64,000 nucleotides of DNA from UBA6054 sp963975575 (lineage in GTDB: Bacteria; Planctomycetota; Phycisphaerae; Phycisphaerales; UBA1924), in the NCBI GenBank assembly GCA_963975575.1, contig CAXBHL010000003.1:1-64000 (forward strand). The letters are read 5' to 3'. Below are positions 1 through 10,193 of the stretch, one piece after another. The notes below the pieces were generated by a model that saw only the letters and a program-made list of their open reading frames with translations, made no database searches and was not told where the DNA came from. Every line of letters begins with the position of its first letter. The first letter of the stretch is position 1. The position numbers and the translations under genes were made by a program.

Positions 1-141
1 TGCTCACGCACCGCGGCTGGGATCCAAGCCGAGCCGCGTGAGCGGCCGGTCTCGGTGACGTGTTGAAGCACGGTGCTCTCCGCGTGCGCTGCGTCGGATC
101 CGCCGCCGCGACCGGGTGCTCACGCACCGCGGCTGGGATCC
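1..141. repeat. 25-bp direct repeat, two copies 116 bp apart
   Basis: Positions 1-25 and 117-141 carry the same 25 bases (beginning TGCTCACGCACCGCGG). Read on the minus strand, each copy encodes the residues DPSRGA followed by TGA. The inner copy supplies the real C-terminus and stop codon of the ATPase gene at 120-1181, and the outer copy is a second in-frame-like stop signal downstream. The flanks of the copies differ, so this looks like a local duplication or a short dispersed repeat. The left copy touches the window edge, so more copies may exist outside. Confidence 0.85.
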
Positions 142-1181
142 GATGCCGCGACACGCCCCCCCGTCGGCATCGCCCACACCCACGGGTCGGCCCGGCCCGG
201 GCCTTTGTTCGAGGTCACGCCCAGCGCCCGGCGGGCGCGTTTGACCGACGCCGGGCTGACGCCCACGCCCTCGGCCTCGGCCAGCAGCGCGGCGGCCGGT
301 CGCGGGCCGTCGGCCAGCGCCACGCGGAGGAACCCGCACGCCTCGTCGAACGCGCCGGCCCGGTCGGTCTCCTCCGGCCCTCCCTCGAGCTCGTCGGCCT
401 GGAACGGCACCCGCTCGTCGAGCCATTCGACGCGGTTGTCCTTGATCCGGAACGCCAGCGGCTCGACCGGCCCGGTGATGTTGGACTTGATCAGCGAGAA
501 GACCCGCTTGTCCGGGTCGTCGGGGTGCTTGGCGACCAGCCACGCCATGCGGGCGGCGGCGGCGAAGGCCAGCGATCCGATCGCCCGGTACACGACCTTC
601 TTCTGGTTGGCGCTGTCCTTGTTCAGGTGCGTCACGCACACCACCGCGATGCCCGAGTTCTCCGCGAATGCCGCCAGTTCGGCGAGCAGCGACCGGACCT
701 CGGCGTTGTTGTTGGCGTTCTTCTCGCCCAGATAGGCGCTGATGGGGTCGATGACGACCAGGCGCACACCCGACATCGCCAGCACGGTGTCCCACACGGG
801 GCGCATGTCGCGGTCGAGGCGGCAGGCCTCGAGCCGATCGTCGCCGCGGTCCACGCCCTTGAGCACGCAGACTTTCGACGGGTCTCCGCCCATGGCGGTC
901 AGGCGGGGCAGGATGGTGTCGGCCGCGTCGTCCTCGGCCGAGAGCAGCAGCACCTTGCCGGGGCTGGACCGCTTGGGCAGGCCGTCTTCGTCGAGGTGGC
1001 CGAGGTGGCCGGTGGTCACGCGGGCGGCCAGGTCCAGCGTCAGGTACGACTTGCCCAGCCCCGGGTCGCCGGCCAGCAGCGTGACCTTGCCCCGCGCCAC
1101 GCGGTCGGGCCACAGCCATGACACCGGGCGGGGCGTGAGGGTGGCGAGGTTGTGAACAACGGCGGAACCGATCATGGCCAT
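120..1181 (-). CDS. RepA/RAD55-like AAA ATPase (AAA_25 type)
   Basis: A 353-residue P-loop ATPase of the RecA-like AAA_25/RepA group, probably a hexameric DNA-dependent ATPase or helicase loader. Walker A is GDPGLGKS at residues 38-45. The Walker B strand LVVIDP ends at Asp145, and an acidic SAEDD motif lies near residue 81. A THLNKD segment near residue 182 matches the sensor region of this family. The C-terminal 80 residues look like a small helical, possibly DNA-binding, domain. The ORF stays open upstream to 1313, but the ATG at 1181 has a good ribosome site (CAGGAG, 8-nt spacing), and the extra upstream residues are low-complexity Pro/Arg. Such genes often sit in plasmids, prophages or integrated elements, but no other mobile-element gene is visible here. 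Exact role unknown. Confidence 0.75.
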   Translation of the reverse strand: MAMIGSAVVHNLATLTPRPVSWLWPDRVARGKVTLLAGDPGLGKSYLTLDLAARVTTGHLGHLDEDGLPKRSSPGKVLLLSAEDDAADTILPRLTAMGGDPSKVCVLKGVDRGDDRLEACRLDRDMRPVWDTVLAMSGVRLVVIDPISAYLGEKNANNNAEVRSLLAELAAFAENSGIAVVCVTHLNKDSANQKKVVYRAIGSLAFAAAARMAWLVAKHPDDPDKRVFSLIKSNITGPVEPLAFRIKDNRVEWLDERVPFQADELEGGPEETDRAGAFDEACGFLRVALADGPRPAAALLAEAEGVGVSPASVKRARRALGVTSNKGPGRADPWVWAMPTGGRVAASDPSRGA

Positions 1182-1511
1182 GGCGGGACTCCTGGGTGGG
1201 CGGTGGGGGGGGTGGGGGTGAAGATTCGGGGTCGCCGCGGCGACCCGTTTCCCAACGGGGCACGCGGACGCGCCGGTGCGCACGGCGGCGGTGATCCGGG
1301 CCGGTCGGCGCACGCAAGTGCCGCGGGGACAGGGAGAAGAAAATCTCGCGGACTTTGCCCGCGCCGGTGCTCGCCGCGCCGCCGTGTGCGCACGGGAGCG
1401 GACATCGACGCCCGATCACCCGTGCCGACCAGGAGCGCAAACCCACCCCCATGGGATGAGCTTCTGGTCCTCTGGTCGTGGTCCCCCCATCGAAATATCA
1501 ACACTTGTAAT

Positions 1512-1527
1512 ACCTGTGTGAACAGGT
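1512..1527. promoter_or_regulatory. Operator-like inverted repeat
   Basis: ACCTGT-GTGA-ACAGGT is a perfect dyad with 6-bp arms, set in AT-richer DNA about 70 bp before the HAD gene and 330 bp before the ATPase gene. The size and symmetry suit a dimeric repressor site. The regulator and target are unknown. Confidence 0.4.
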
Positions 1528-1583
1528 GATCGACCAGGGGCTCAACCGCGGGGGACGGGTCTGCGCTCCTGGTCGGCCCGCCC

Positions 1584-1589
1584 TACCCT
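1584..1589 (+). promoter_or_regulatory. -10 element, leaderless-type, HAD gene
   Basis: TACCCT ends 5 nt before the ATG at 1595, and there is no Shine-Dalgarno sequence. Transcription would start at or next to the start codon. Confidence 0.5.
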
Positions 1590-1594
1590 CCCCC

Positions 1595-2302
1595 ATGCTG
1601 ATCCTCTTCGACATCGACCGCACCCTGATCGAGACGCAGGGCGTCGGCATGGGATGCCTGCTCGACGCGGGACGCAGCCTCTTCGGGGATTCCTTCACCG
1701 TCGACGGCGTGCCCTTCGGCGGGCGGCTCGACCCGCTCATCATCGCCGACATCCTCGCCGCCTCCGGCGTCGAGCACACCGCCGAGCACGCCCTGGCCAT
1801 GCGCCGGGGCTACTTCGAACGCATGCGCCACGCCACCCGCCGCCCGGGCGTGTCCCGCGCCCTCGCGGGGGCGGCCGAGCTGGTCGACGCCGTCGAGGCC
1901 CTCGGCGAGCCCGTCACGCTGGGCCTGCTGACGGGCAACTTCGAGGAGACCGGCCGGTTGAAGCTCACCGCCGCCGGTTTCGACGCCGACCGATTCCCGG
2001 TCCGCGTCTGGGGGGATGACTCGCCCCACACCCCGCCCACGCGGGACCACCTGCCCCCCGTGGGCATCGACCGCCACGCGACCCTGAAAGGCGCGCGGCT
2101 GGCTTCCGAGCAAGTCATCATCATCGGCGACACGGTGCACGACGTGGCGTGCGCCCTGTCCAACGGCTGCCGCGTCCTCGCGGTCGCCACCGGCCACGAC
2201 CCGGCCGACACGCTCGCCCGCGCCGGGGCCCACCGGGTCGTTGACGACCTGACCGACACGCAGGGGATCACGCAATGGCTGACGAACGGGACAACGAACT
2301 GA
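1595..2302 (+). CDS. HAD-superfamily hydrolase (phosphoglycolate phosphatase-like)
   Basis: A 235-residue haloacid-dehalogenase-type phosphatase. Motif I is DIDRTL with the nucleophile Asp6 and the general acid Asp8. Motif II appears as LLTGN in the middle of the protein, and motif IV as IGDTVHDV near residue 173. A helical cap of about 90 residues lies between motifs I and II, as in phosphoglycolate/beta-phosphoglucomutase-type members. The natural substrate cannot be told. The ORF opens earlier (1526), but the ATG at 1595 starts exactly at the conserved first strand and has a TACCCT box 5 nt upstream. The 3' end overlaps the next gene by 28 bp, so the two are probably translated together. 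Confidence 0.85.
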   Translation: MLILFDIDRTLIETQGVGMGCLLDAGRSLFGDSFTVDGVPFGGRLDPLIIADILAASGVEHTAEHALAMRRGYFERMRHATRRPGVSRALAGAAELVDAVEALGEPVTLGLLTGNFEETGRLKLTAAGFDADRFPVRVWGDDSPHTPPTRDHLPPVGIDRHATLKGARLASEQVIIIGDTVHDVACALSNGCRVLAVATGHDPADTLARAGAHRVVDDLTDTQGITQWLTNGTTN

Positions 2303-3552
2303 CGAACGCCCATCCGGACTTTCGCCCCGCCGCGCAGCGGTTGGTCACCCTCGACGCCCTCCGCGGCTTCGCCCTGCTGGGCATCCTCATGCCCAACATC
2401 ATCGCCTTCGCCTGGCCCATGGCCGCGATGACCGATCCGTCGGTCATGGGCGACGCTCCGGCCAACCGCGTCTTTCACGACGTGACCTCGATGGTGTTCC
2501 TGGGCAAGTTCATGTTCATGTTCGCCATGATGTTCGGCGCGGGCGTGGTGCTGTTTGACCGCAAGACCGCCCCGCGGGACGGCTCCAAGCCCCGCCTGAC
2601 CGACGGCGTCTGGCTCTGGCACCGGCGCTGCTTCGCCCTGCTGGCCATCGGGCTCGTTCACGCGTACCTGTTCTGGTACGGCGACATCCTCGTCTGGTAC
2701 GCCGTCGCCGGGCTGACGCTGCTGTGGTGGATCCGCAAGCTGCCCGCCGCCGTGCAGATCTGGGGCGGGCTGGGCGTCTACGTGTGCGGGTCGCTCCTGC
2801 TCGTCGGCGTGTCGGCCTTCGGCTTGTGGGCCCTCTCCAACGGCAAGGTCGAGGCGAGCGAACTCATGGGCGGCGATTCCTCCCTCGAGATCACCGGCTA
2901 CCTCGGATCGTGGTTCGACGCGTTCAAGACCCGTTTCGGCCAGACGCTGATGATGCACCTGTTCCTCGGCCCGGTGTACCTGCCCGCCCTCTGGGGCATC
3001 ATGACCCTGGGCATGGGCCTGACCCGCGCGGGCGTGCTGACCGGCGAACGCTCGACCCGCTTCCACGCCACGCTGGGCATCGCCCTCGTCGCGGTCGGCG
3101 GGCTGCTCACCTACGCCGTCTATCAATGGACCCACACCGTCACCGACTATCCGGGCTTCCTGTGGCAGGCCCTCGCCCAGCTCGTCGGCGTGCCGCTGGC
3201 CATCGGCTACACCCAGGTCGTTGTCGCGCTGGCCCGCACCCGCGCCATGGCCCCGGTCACGCAGGCCTTCGCCAACGTCGGACGCATGGCGCTGACCAAC
3301 TACCTGCTGCACACGCTCATCTGCACGACCGTCATGTACGGCTACGGGCTGGGCCGCTTCGCCAGCGTGCCCTACCCCGACCTCTTCGCCCTCGTGGTCG
3401 GCGTGTGGCTGGTCAACTTCATCTTCAGCGCGCTGTGGCTGCGCATCGCCGACTACGGCCCGGCCGAGTGGGCCTGGCGGCAGATCACCTATCTGGGGTT
3501 CCGCCAGCGTGTCACCACCGGCCCCCCGTCGCCCGCCGGCATGGACGCGTGA
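2275..3552 (+). CDS. DUF418 family membrane protein
   Basis: A 425-residue polytopic inner-membrane protein of the DUF418 family (YeiB-like). The family N-terminal signature LDALRGFALLGIL is at about residues 25-37, followed by roughly ten hydrophobic segments. The C-terminal part contains the conserved NYLLHTL stretch and ends in a Trp-rich GPAEWAWR segment, both typical of DUF418. The family resembles membrane acyltransferases, but its function is not established. The start ATG lies inside the 3' end of the HAD gene (28-bp overlap), which indicates coupling. Confidence 0.88.
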   Translation: MADERDNELTNAHPDFRPAAQRLVTLDALRGFALLGILMPNIIAFAWPMAAMTDPSVMGDAPANRVFHDVTSMVFLGKFMFMFAMMFGAGVVLFDRKTAPRDGSKPRLTDGVWLWHRRCFALLAIGLVHAYLFWYGDILVWYAVAGLTLLWWIRKLPAAVQIWGGLGVYVCGSLLLVGVSAFGLWALSNGKVEASELMGGDSSLEITGYLGSWFDAFKTRFGQTLMMHLFLGPVYLPALWGIMTLGMGLTRAGVLTGERSTRFHATLGIALVAVGGLLTYAVYQWTHTVTDYPGFLWQALAQLVGVPLAIGYTQVVVALARTRAMAPVTQAFANVGRMALTNYLLHTLICTTVMYGYGLGRFASVPYPDLFALVVGVWLVNFIFSALWLRIADYGPAEWAWRQITYLGFRQRVTTGPPSPAGMDA

Positions 3553-3647
3553 TCGGACCGCCCCCGCGTCCGAGTACCCCCGCGAGCGGTCGGAAATCCC
3601 CATCGCGTTGGCCGATTCTCCGGGCCGTGCTACCCTCCACCGGACCC

Positions 3648-3653
3648 GGAGGG
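3648..3653 (+). promoter_or_regulatory. Ribosome binding site that sets the dnaG start
   Basis: GGAGGG lies 5 nt before the TTG at 3659. An extended -10 (TGC-TACCCT, 3628-3636) lies just upstream, so the start is TTG with a short leader and not the earlier ATG-type codon at 3509. Confidence 0.55.
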
Positions 3654-3658
3654 CCCGC

Positions 3659-5548
3659 TTGAGCCTCTACCAGCCGCAGGACGACGACCGCCAACGCGTC
3701 AAGGACGCGTCGGACATCGTGCGCGTCGTCGGCGAGCACGTCGCCCTCAAGCCCAAGGGACGCGAGTTCGTCTGCCTCTGCCCCTTCCACGACGACCGCA
3801 ACCCCTCCATGTGCGTCGTGCCCGCCAAGCAGATCTTCCACTGCTTCGTCTGCGGCACCGGCGGCGACGTGTTCAGCTTCGTCCAGAAGTACCACTCCAT
3901 GGGCTTCCGCGAGGCCCTCGAGTTCCTCGCCCAGCGGGCCGGCATCGAACTGACCAAACGCGCCCCCCGCGCCGAACACCGCGATGAGGACGGCGAGCCG
4001 ACGGGCATCACCAAGGCCGACATCCTCAAGGCCAACGACGCCGCCCAGGGCTTTTTCAAGGCGATCCTCGCCCACCCCGAGCACGGCCGGGCCGCCCGGG
4101 AACTGATCGAGCGCCGCGGGATCAGCGCCGACATGGTCGAACGCTTCGGCATCGGCGCATCGCCCGACCGCTGGGACGGGCTGGTGACCACGGTGGAGAA
4201 GAAGGGCCTGAACCCGCGTCCGTTCGACGCCGCGGGCCTGTTCAAGACCCGCGATTCCGGCGGTCGCTACGACGCCCTGCGCCACCGGCTGATCTTCCCC
4301 ATCCACGACCAGATCGGGCGGGTGATCGCCTTCGGCGGGCGGCGCATCCGCGACGAGGACGACCCGAAATACCTCAACAGCCCCGAGACGCCCGCGTTCC
4401 GCAAGAACACCACGCTCTACGGGCTGGCCCAGGCCGCCCGCGCCATCCAGCAGCAGCGCGCCGCCGTCATCGTCGAGGGCTACACCGACGTGGTCGCCTG
4501 CCACCAGGCGGGCGTCGAGCACGTGGTCGGCACGCTGGGCACCGCCCTGACCACCGGCCACGCCACGGTGCTGCGCCGGCTCTGCGACACGGTGGTGCTG
4601 CTCTTCGACGGCGACGAGGCCGGCCAGAAGGCCGCCGACCGCGCGGTCGAGGTGCTCTTCAACGAGCAGATCGACATCCGCGTGGCGACGCTGGCGGGCG
4701 TGACCGAGGCCAAGGACCCCGACGAGCTGCTCAAGAGCGAGGGCGGGGCCGCGGTGTTCGCGCAGGCCGTCGCCAACGCGAAGGACCTGCTGGCCTGGAA
4801 GTTCGAGCGTCTGCGCCGGTCGCTGTCGCAGGCCGGCCCGGCGGCGGTGGCCCGCGCGGTCGAGGAGGAGCTGGACCGGTTCAGCCGGCTCGGGCTCGGT
4901 CGGCTCACGCCGGTCCGGCGTCAGCAGATCGTCCGCCTGATCGCCGACGCGACCGGCCTGCCCGAGCAGACCATCCTCGCCCAGATGCAGACCGGTCGCC
5001 CCGGGCGCGCCCCGGCGGACGCCGGCCCGGGGGAGGAGAACCCCTCCCGCCCGGCCGCGCCCGACCGCGCCAGCGCCCGCGAGCTGATCCTGGGCTGCCT
5101 GCTGTGCGAGGGCACGCTGTGGACCGTGATGTCCGGCGACGACAAGGACCGCGTGCGGACCGACGCCTATGCGTCGCCGGTGTCCCGCCTGCTGGCCGAC
5201 GCGGTGCAGCACGCGGGCTGGAACGGCGTCCCGCCCGCGCTGGACGCGGTGCTGGGCGAGATCGACCACGAGCACGCCCTGGCCACCGAGGCGAGCGCCT
5301 GGGCGGTGACCCTGGCCCGCACGGTCGAGGCCCAGACCGGCCAGAACCCCGACCGCCTGCGCCGCCTGCTCGACGAGTGCCTGCGGGCCGCGGGGCTCGA
5401 GGACGAGCGGGGCGTGCTCGGCGAGCCCAAGCCGGGCGGTCAACAATCGGATGACCCGGCGGCGTCGCTGTCGGAGTTCGTGCAGCGTCAGCGGGCGCTG
5501 CGGGAGAAGTACGGCCGGGCGGGGACGACCCGGCTGGGCGGATCGTGA
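3659..5548 (+). CDS. dnaG: DNA primase DnaG
   Basis: Replicative primase of 629 residues that makes RNA primers at the fork and works with DnaB helicase. The CHC2 zinc-binding domain is at the N-terminus (Cys41, His44, Cys62, Cys65). The Toprim catalytic core has VIVEGYTDVVACHQAG with the catalytic Glu, then LLFDGDEAGQKAADRA carrying the metal-binding DxD-type acids. A C-terminal DnaB-interaction domain follows an acidic/Pro-rich linker near residue 450. An upstream ORF extension (from 3509) is low-complexity and out of line with the family, so I take the TTG at 3659 with GGAGGG before it. It lies 94 bp ahead of rpoD, as in the classical macromolecular-synthesis operon. Confidence 0.93.
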   Translation: MSLYQPQDDDRQRVKDASDIVRVVGEHVALKPKGREFVCLCPFHDDRNPSMCVVPAKQIFHCFVCGTGGDVFSFVQKYHSMGFREALEFLAQRAGIELTKRAPRAEHRDEDGEPTGITKADILKANDAAQGFFKAILAHPEHGRAARELIERRGISADMVERFGIGASPDRWDGLVTTVEKKGLNPRPFDAAGLFKTRDSGGRYDALRHRLIFPIHDQIGRVIAFGGRRIRDEDDPKYLNSPETPAFRKNTTLYGLAQAARAIQQQRAAVIVEGYTDVVACHQAGVEHVVGTLGTALTTGHATVLRRLCDTVVLLFDGDEAGQKAADRAVEVLFNEQIDIRVATLAGVTEAKDPDELLKSEGGAAVFAQAVANAKDLLAWKFERLRRSLSQAGPAAVARAVEEELDRFSRLGLGRLTPVRRQQIVRLIADATGLPEQTILAQMQTGRPGRAPADAGPGEENPSRPAAPDRASARELILGCLLCEGTLWTVMSGDDKDRVRTDAYASPVSRLLADAVQHAGWNGVPPALDAVLGEIDHEHALATEASAWAVTLARTVEAQTGQNPDRLRRLLDECLRAAGLEDERGVLGEPKPGGQQSDDPAASLSEFVQRQRALREKYGRAGTTRLGGS

Positions 5549-5642
5549 GAGTCAGGCCCGCCGGAGGCGGGCCGCGGGAAGGCCGGGTCGCACGGACGGG
5601 CTGGACGCCCCGCGACCCCGAAGCGAAGAGCAGGAGCGCGTC

Positions 5643-7553
<1,911 letters not shown>

Positions 7554-7653
7554 GGGGAAGAGACGACGGAGCGTAACGGCCTTCGCGTTCGGAGCCAACC
7601 CGGCGACACCCCTGCGCGATCCGCGTGATCCCGGCGCCCGCTGCGTTGCCGCT

Positions 7654-8910
7654 TCAACCCCGCCGGGCGGTGGTCGGGTCGAATGCCATGACCATCGTGG
7701 TCGGCACGGCGGGGTAGGGCACCGCCACCCGGAAAAGGTCGAACGACTCGGCGCTCCAGCCGAGCACGCCCAGCGCCTCGTCCACCGCGTCGCCGAAGCG
7801 GGGGGCCTCGTCGACGGCCAGGGCGTCGGCGGAGACGCGGAGGATCTCCAGCTCGGGGGCGTTGGGCAGCTCGTCGGCGGGCTGGTGCGTGCTGCCGAGT
7901 TCGGAGGCGAACAGGTCCGACAGCATCGACACCCGCGGCGCGGACCGGGCGAACATCTCCTTGTGCATCAGCACGTCGAAGACGGCCATCTGCGCCGGGA
8001 TCCGCACGCCGAACCGCATCCGCAGCGGCGGGTCGCCCTCCTCGGCGAAGCGCGGCTGCATGGCGCGCACCACCTCGCCGGTGATCAGGTCGAACCGCCC
8101 GCGCTTGCCCACCGGTCCGGGGCCGAGCTGGAACTCGACCGCCCCGTGCGGGCCGGGCACGCGGTCGATCGCCGGCAGCGGGTCCGTGCAGTAGGTCCCC
8201 ATGATCGGCAGCCCGTCGCCGGGGTTCATGCTGCCCAGCGCGGGGTCCACGGGCTCGCGCTTGAAGGCGGCGTCGACGCCCTCGGGCCGGCGCAGCGTCG
8301 TGCGACCGACGCGCCACGGCACGTGCTCGCGCAGGCGCTGGCAGCCGATGATGCCGCGGATGGACGCGACGTCCATGGTCTCGCCGCCGGCCGATGGGTG
8401 GACGATGTAGGTCAGCAGGTTGGCGCGGGTCTCGATGCCCCAGATGTAGCGCGAGCCCTGGTAGGCCTGGCGCCGGTGCTCCAGGGCCGCCCGCTCGTCG
8501 CTGCTGTGGGCGGCCAGCAGGGTGTCGAAGCCGGCGCGGTTCTCGGCGTGGCGGGTCACGCAGCGGTGGAAGGCCTCGCCCGCCCGGGTGACGCTGGCGG
8601 CGGCCTCGGCCGACGCGCCCGCCCGGCGCAGCCCCTCGGCGATGATGCCCACCCCCGCACGCCCCGGCACGAACAGCGCGGCCGCGAAGGGGTCGTCGTT
8701 GACCAGCACCCAGTGCAGCTTCCAGCCCAGCTTGGTATCCAGGCCCAGGTCGCGGGACAGGTCCGCCGGCGGGCGCGAGCCCTGCTCGCCCTCCTCGCCC
8801 AGCGCGGCCCGGACGGCGTCGCGCAGCCCCCCGACCACGGCCCGGACCTCGGACTGGAAGCTGTGCTCCCCGGGCTGGGTCCGGCTTGCGGCGTTGGTCG
8901 CGGTGGACAT
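7654..8910 (-). CDS. Conserved protein of unknown function, possible HTH N-terminus
   Basis: A 418-residue soluble protein that I do not recognise. Residues about 45-75 (DLSRDLGLDTKLGWKLHWVL) have the spacing of a helix-turn-helix, and PFAAALFVPGRAGV follows. The C-terminal 300 residues contain well-structured segments (SRYIWGIETRANLLTYIV; GAVEFQLGPG; FDVLMHKEMF) with no signal peptide or membrane segment. The ATG at 8910 has TATCCT 6 nt upstream; the open frame continues to 9297 only as low-complexity sequence overlapping acyP. Convergent with rpoD. It might be a transcription regulator, but this is weak. Confidence 0.7.
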   Translation of the reverse strand: MSTATNAASRTQPGEHSFQSEVRAVVGGLRDAVRAALGEEGEQGSRPPADLSRDLGLDTKLGWKLHWVLVNDDPFAAALFVPGRAGVGIIAEGLRRAGASAEAAASVTRAGEAFHRCVTRHAENRAGFDTLLAAHSSDERAALEHRRQAYQGSRYIWGIETRANLLTYIVHPSAGGETMDVASIRGIIGCQRLREHVPWRVGRTTLRRPEGVDAAFKREPVDPALGSMNPGDGLPIMGTYCTDPLPAIDRVPGPHGAVEFQLGPGPVGKRGRFDLITGEVVRAMQPRFAEEGDPPLRMRFGVRIPAQMAVFDVLMHKEMFARSAPRVSMLSDLFASELGSTHQPADELPNAPELEILRVSADALAVDEAPRFGDAVDEALGVLGWSAESFDLFRVAVPYPAVPTTMVMAFDPTTARRG

Positions 8911-8916
8911 CGCCCA

Positions 8917-8922
8917 AGGATA
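8917..8922 (-). promoter_or_regulatory. -10 element, leaderless-type, 8910 gene
   Basis: On the minus strand TATCCT lies 6 nt before the ATG at 8910, with no Shine-Dalgarno sequence. Confidence 0.5.
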
Positions 8923-8942
8923 CGCGGGCGGGCCGGCGCCCG

Positions 8943-9212
8943 TCAGACCGCGATGGTGAAGCCGTGCTCGCCCGGCACGACGCGGGCCTCGACGGCGAAC
9001 TCGCGCTCGACCAGCCCCGAGACGCGCCGGCGCAGGTCGGCCAGGTAGGCCCGCACAGCGGCCTCCTCGCCCTGCGCCTCCAAGCACACGGTCCCGTCGG
9101 GCTCGTTGCGGACCCACCCGGTGACCGGGTGGGTGCGGGCGGTGTCGCGGGCGCGGGCCCGGAAGCCCACGCCCTGCACGCGGCCCTGGAAGACGACGCG
9201 GCGGCGGATCAT
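8943..9212 (-). CDS. acyP: Acylphosphatase
   Basis: An 89-residue acylphosphatase (hydrolysis of carboxyl-phosphate bonds). The signature GRVQGVGFRARARD near residues 10-23 carries the substrate-binding Arg. The second motif VTGWVRNEPDGTV carries the catalytic Asn and the usual Gly-Trp-Val. Length is normal for a stand-alone enzyme. It is 32 bp upstream of the 8910 gene and on the same strand, but each has its own promoter-like box (AGTAAT at 9218-9223 is 5 nt from this ATG). Confidence 0.93.
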   Translation of the reverse strand: MIRRRVVFQGRVQGVGFRARARDTARTHPVTGWVRNEPDGTVCLEAQGEEAAVRAYLADLRRRVSGLVEREFAVEARVVPGEHGFTIAV

Positions 9213-9217
9213 GCCGG

Positions 9218-9223
9218 ATTACT
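9218..9223 (-). promoter_or_regulatory. -10 element, leaderless-type, acyP
   Basis: AGTAAT (4 of 6 match to TATAAT) ends 5 nt before the acyP ATG, in one of the few AT-rich spots nearby. Confidence 0.4.
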
Positions 9224-9383
9224 AGCAGGCCCGCGCCCGCCGCGTCTCGGTTCATCCACGCAACCGACAGGGCGGGGCGGGACAACCCGAACGGCACCCG
9301 AGCCCCGGGCGGGCGATCGCGTGGGAACGGTCAAGATCCTGTGCACACGCGGCCCGGCCACGCACGCGCCGTACGCGGGGCGG

Positions 9384-9389
9384 TACACT
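9384..9389 (+). promoter_or_regulatory. -10 element upstream of the 9415 gene
   Basis: TACACT, followed by a leader of about 20 nt and a full AAGGAGG ribosome site (9401-9407) before the ATG. No clear -35 element is visible. This shows the leadered promoter type in the same genome. Confidence 0.4.
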
Positions 9390-9414
9390 GTCCGCAAGGC
9401 AAGGAGGCCGACGG

Positions 9415-10158
9415 ATGACGATGAGCTACGGGGCGCTGTGCTCGGATTTCTACGTAAACATGAAGCTGGGCGTCCGCATGGAGCTGCCGCGATCGCGTGA
9501 GCCCGTGCTGGAGCTGTTCGAGCGGATGCGGCGCGAGTACCCGAAGATGGCCTCCTTCCGGCGCTACAAGGACGAGCTGGCGCTCGAGAGCGCCCCCGAC
9601 GACGCCCCGCACCGCTGGATGGCGATCCGGGCCAACTCGGTGCGCACCGGCGTGGTCAACCCGACCGACGAGCACGAGATGCACGCGGTGCACCGCACGG
9701 CCGCGGAGGTGTGCCCGTACTACCTGAGCATCTCGCCGCTGGATCTCGAGTCCATCGAGCTGCTGTACGGCTTCGACCTGACGGCGCGGGGCAACCACGA
9801 CGAGATCGTGGCCCAGGCCCTGCTGGCCGGCTCGCCGCTGGCCGGCCTGCTCGACGCGGCCGAGGCGCGGGTGCACGACTGCCAGCCGGTGCTGGGGCTG
9901 ACGTTCGGCTCGGGCGGGATCCAGTCGACCATCGAGGTCAAGACGCGCACCCCCAAGGGCGAGGGCGCGGGCGAGCGGTCCGGCGAGCCGATCTCGCTGT
10001 ACGTGACGGTGCGGACGAGCGAGCCGATCACGGACCTGAAGGTCATGGTCCAGAAGGTCGACGAGCTGGCCGAGCGCGGCCGCTCGCTGGTCGACTCGCT
10101 GGCGATCCCCAACCTGCTGGTGCCCCTGCGCGACGAGATCGCCTCGGGCAGCCTGTGA
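9415..10158 (+). CDS. Conserved hypothetical protein
   Basis: A 247-residue soluble protein with a strong AAGGAGG ribosome site 8 nt before the ATG. It begins MTMSYGALCSDFYVNMKLG and has no signal peptide or membrane segment. Recognisable features are an alpha/beta N-terminal half with two Cys (Cys8 and one in EVCPYY near residue 101) and a loop rich in Gly/Glu near residue 185. I know of no named family. Alignment across planctomycetes would be needed to place it. Confidence 0.75.
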   Translation: MTMSYGALCSDFYVNMKLGVRMELPRSREPVLELFERMRREYPKMASFRRYKDELALESAPDDAPHRWMAIRANSVRTGVVNPTDEHEMHAVHRTAAEVCPYYLSISPLDLESIELLYGFDLTARGNHDEIVAQALLAGSPLAGLLDAAEARVHDCQPVLGLTFGSGGIQSTIEVKTRTPKGEGAGERSGEPISLYVTVRTSEPITDLKVMVQKVDELAERGRSLVDSLAIPNLLVPLRDEIASGSL

Positions 10159-10181
10159 GTGCGCCGGCCCCCGCCGGCGCA

Positions 10182-10187
10182 TAAAGT
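10182..10187 (+). promoter_or_regulatory. -10 element, leaderless-type, SHOCT-like gene
   Basis: TAAAGT ends 6 nt before the GTG at 10194. An ATG follows immediately as codon 2. Confidence 0.5.
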
Positions 10188-10193
10188 GGGCGC

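Larger units (their letters stand above)
1182..1594. other. Intergenic region with two inverted repeats
   Basis: 413 bp between the divergent ATPase and HAD genes with no convincing gene; short ORFs across it are low-complexity. It holds an 18-bp palindrome at 1229-1246 (GGGTCGCC, GC, GGCGACCC), an AT-richer stretch at about 1488-1520, and a perfect 6-4-6 inverted repeat at 1512-1527. CTGGTC-like words recur at about 1463-1485. Confidence 0.6.

Noticed and set aside
1..141. Terminal inverted repeats of an insertion sequence
   Set aside because: The repeats are direct, not inverted, and no transposase lies between them.
1152..1529. Small genes in the 1182-1594 gap
   Set aside because: Frames are Arg/Gly-rich, overlap the ATPase start and lack start signals.
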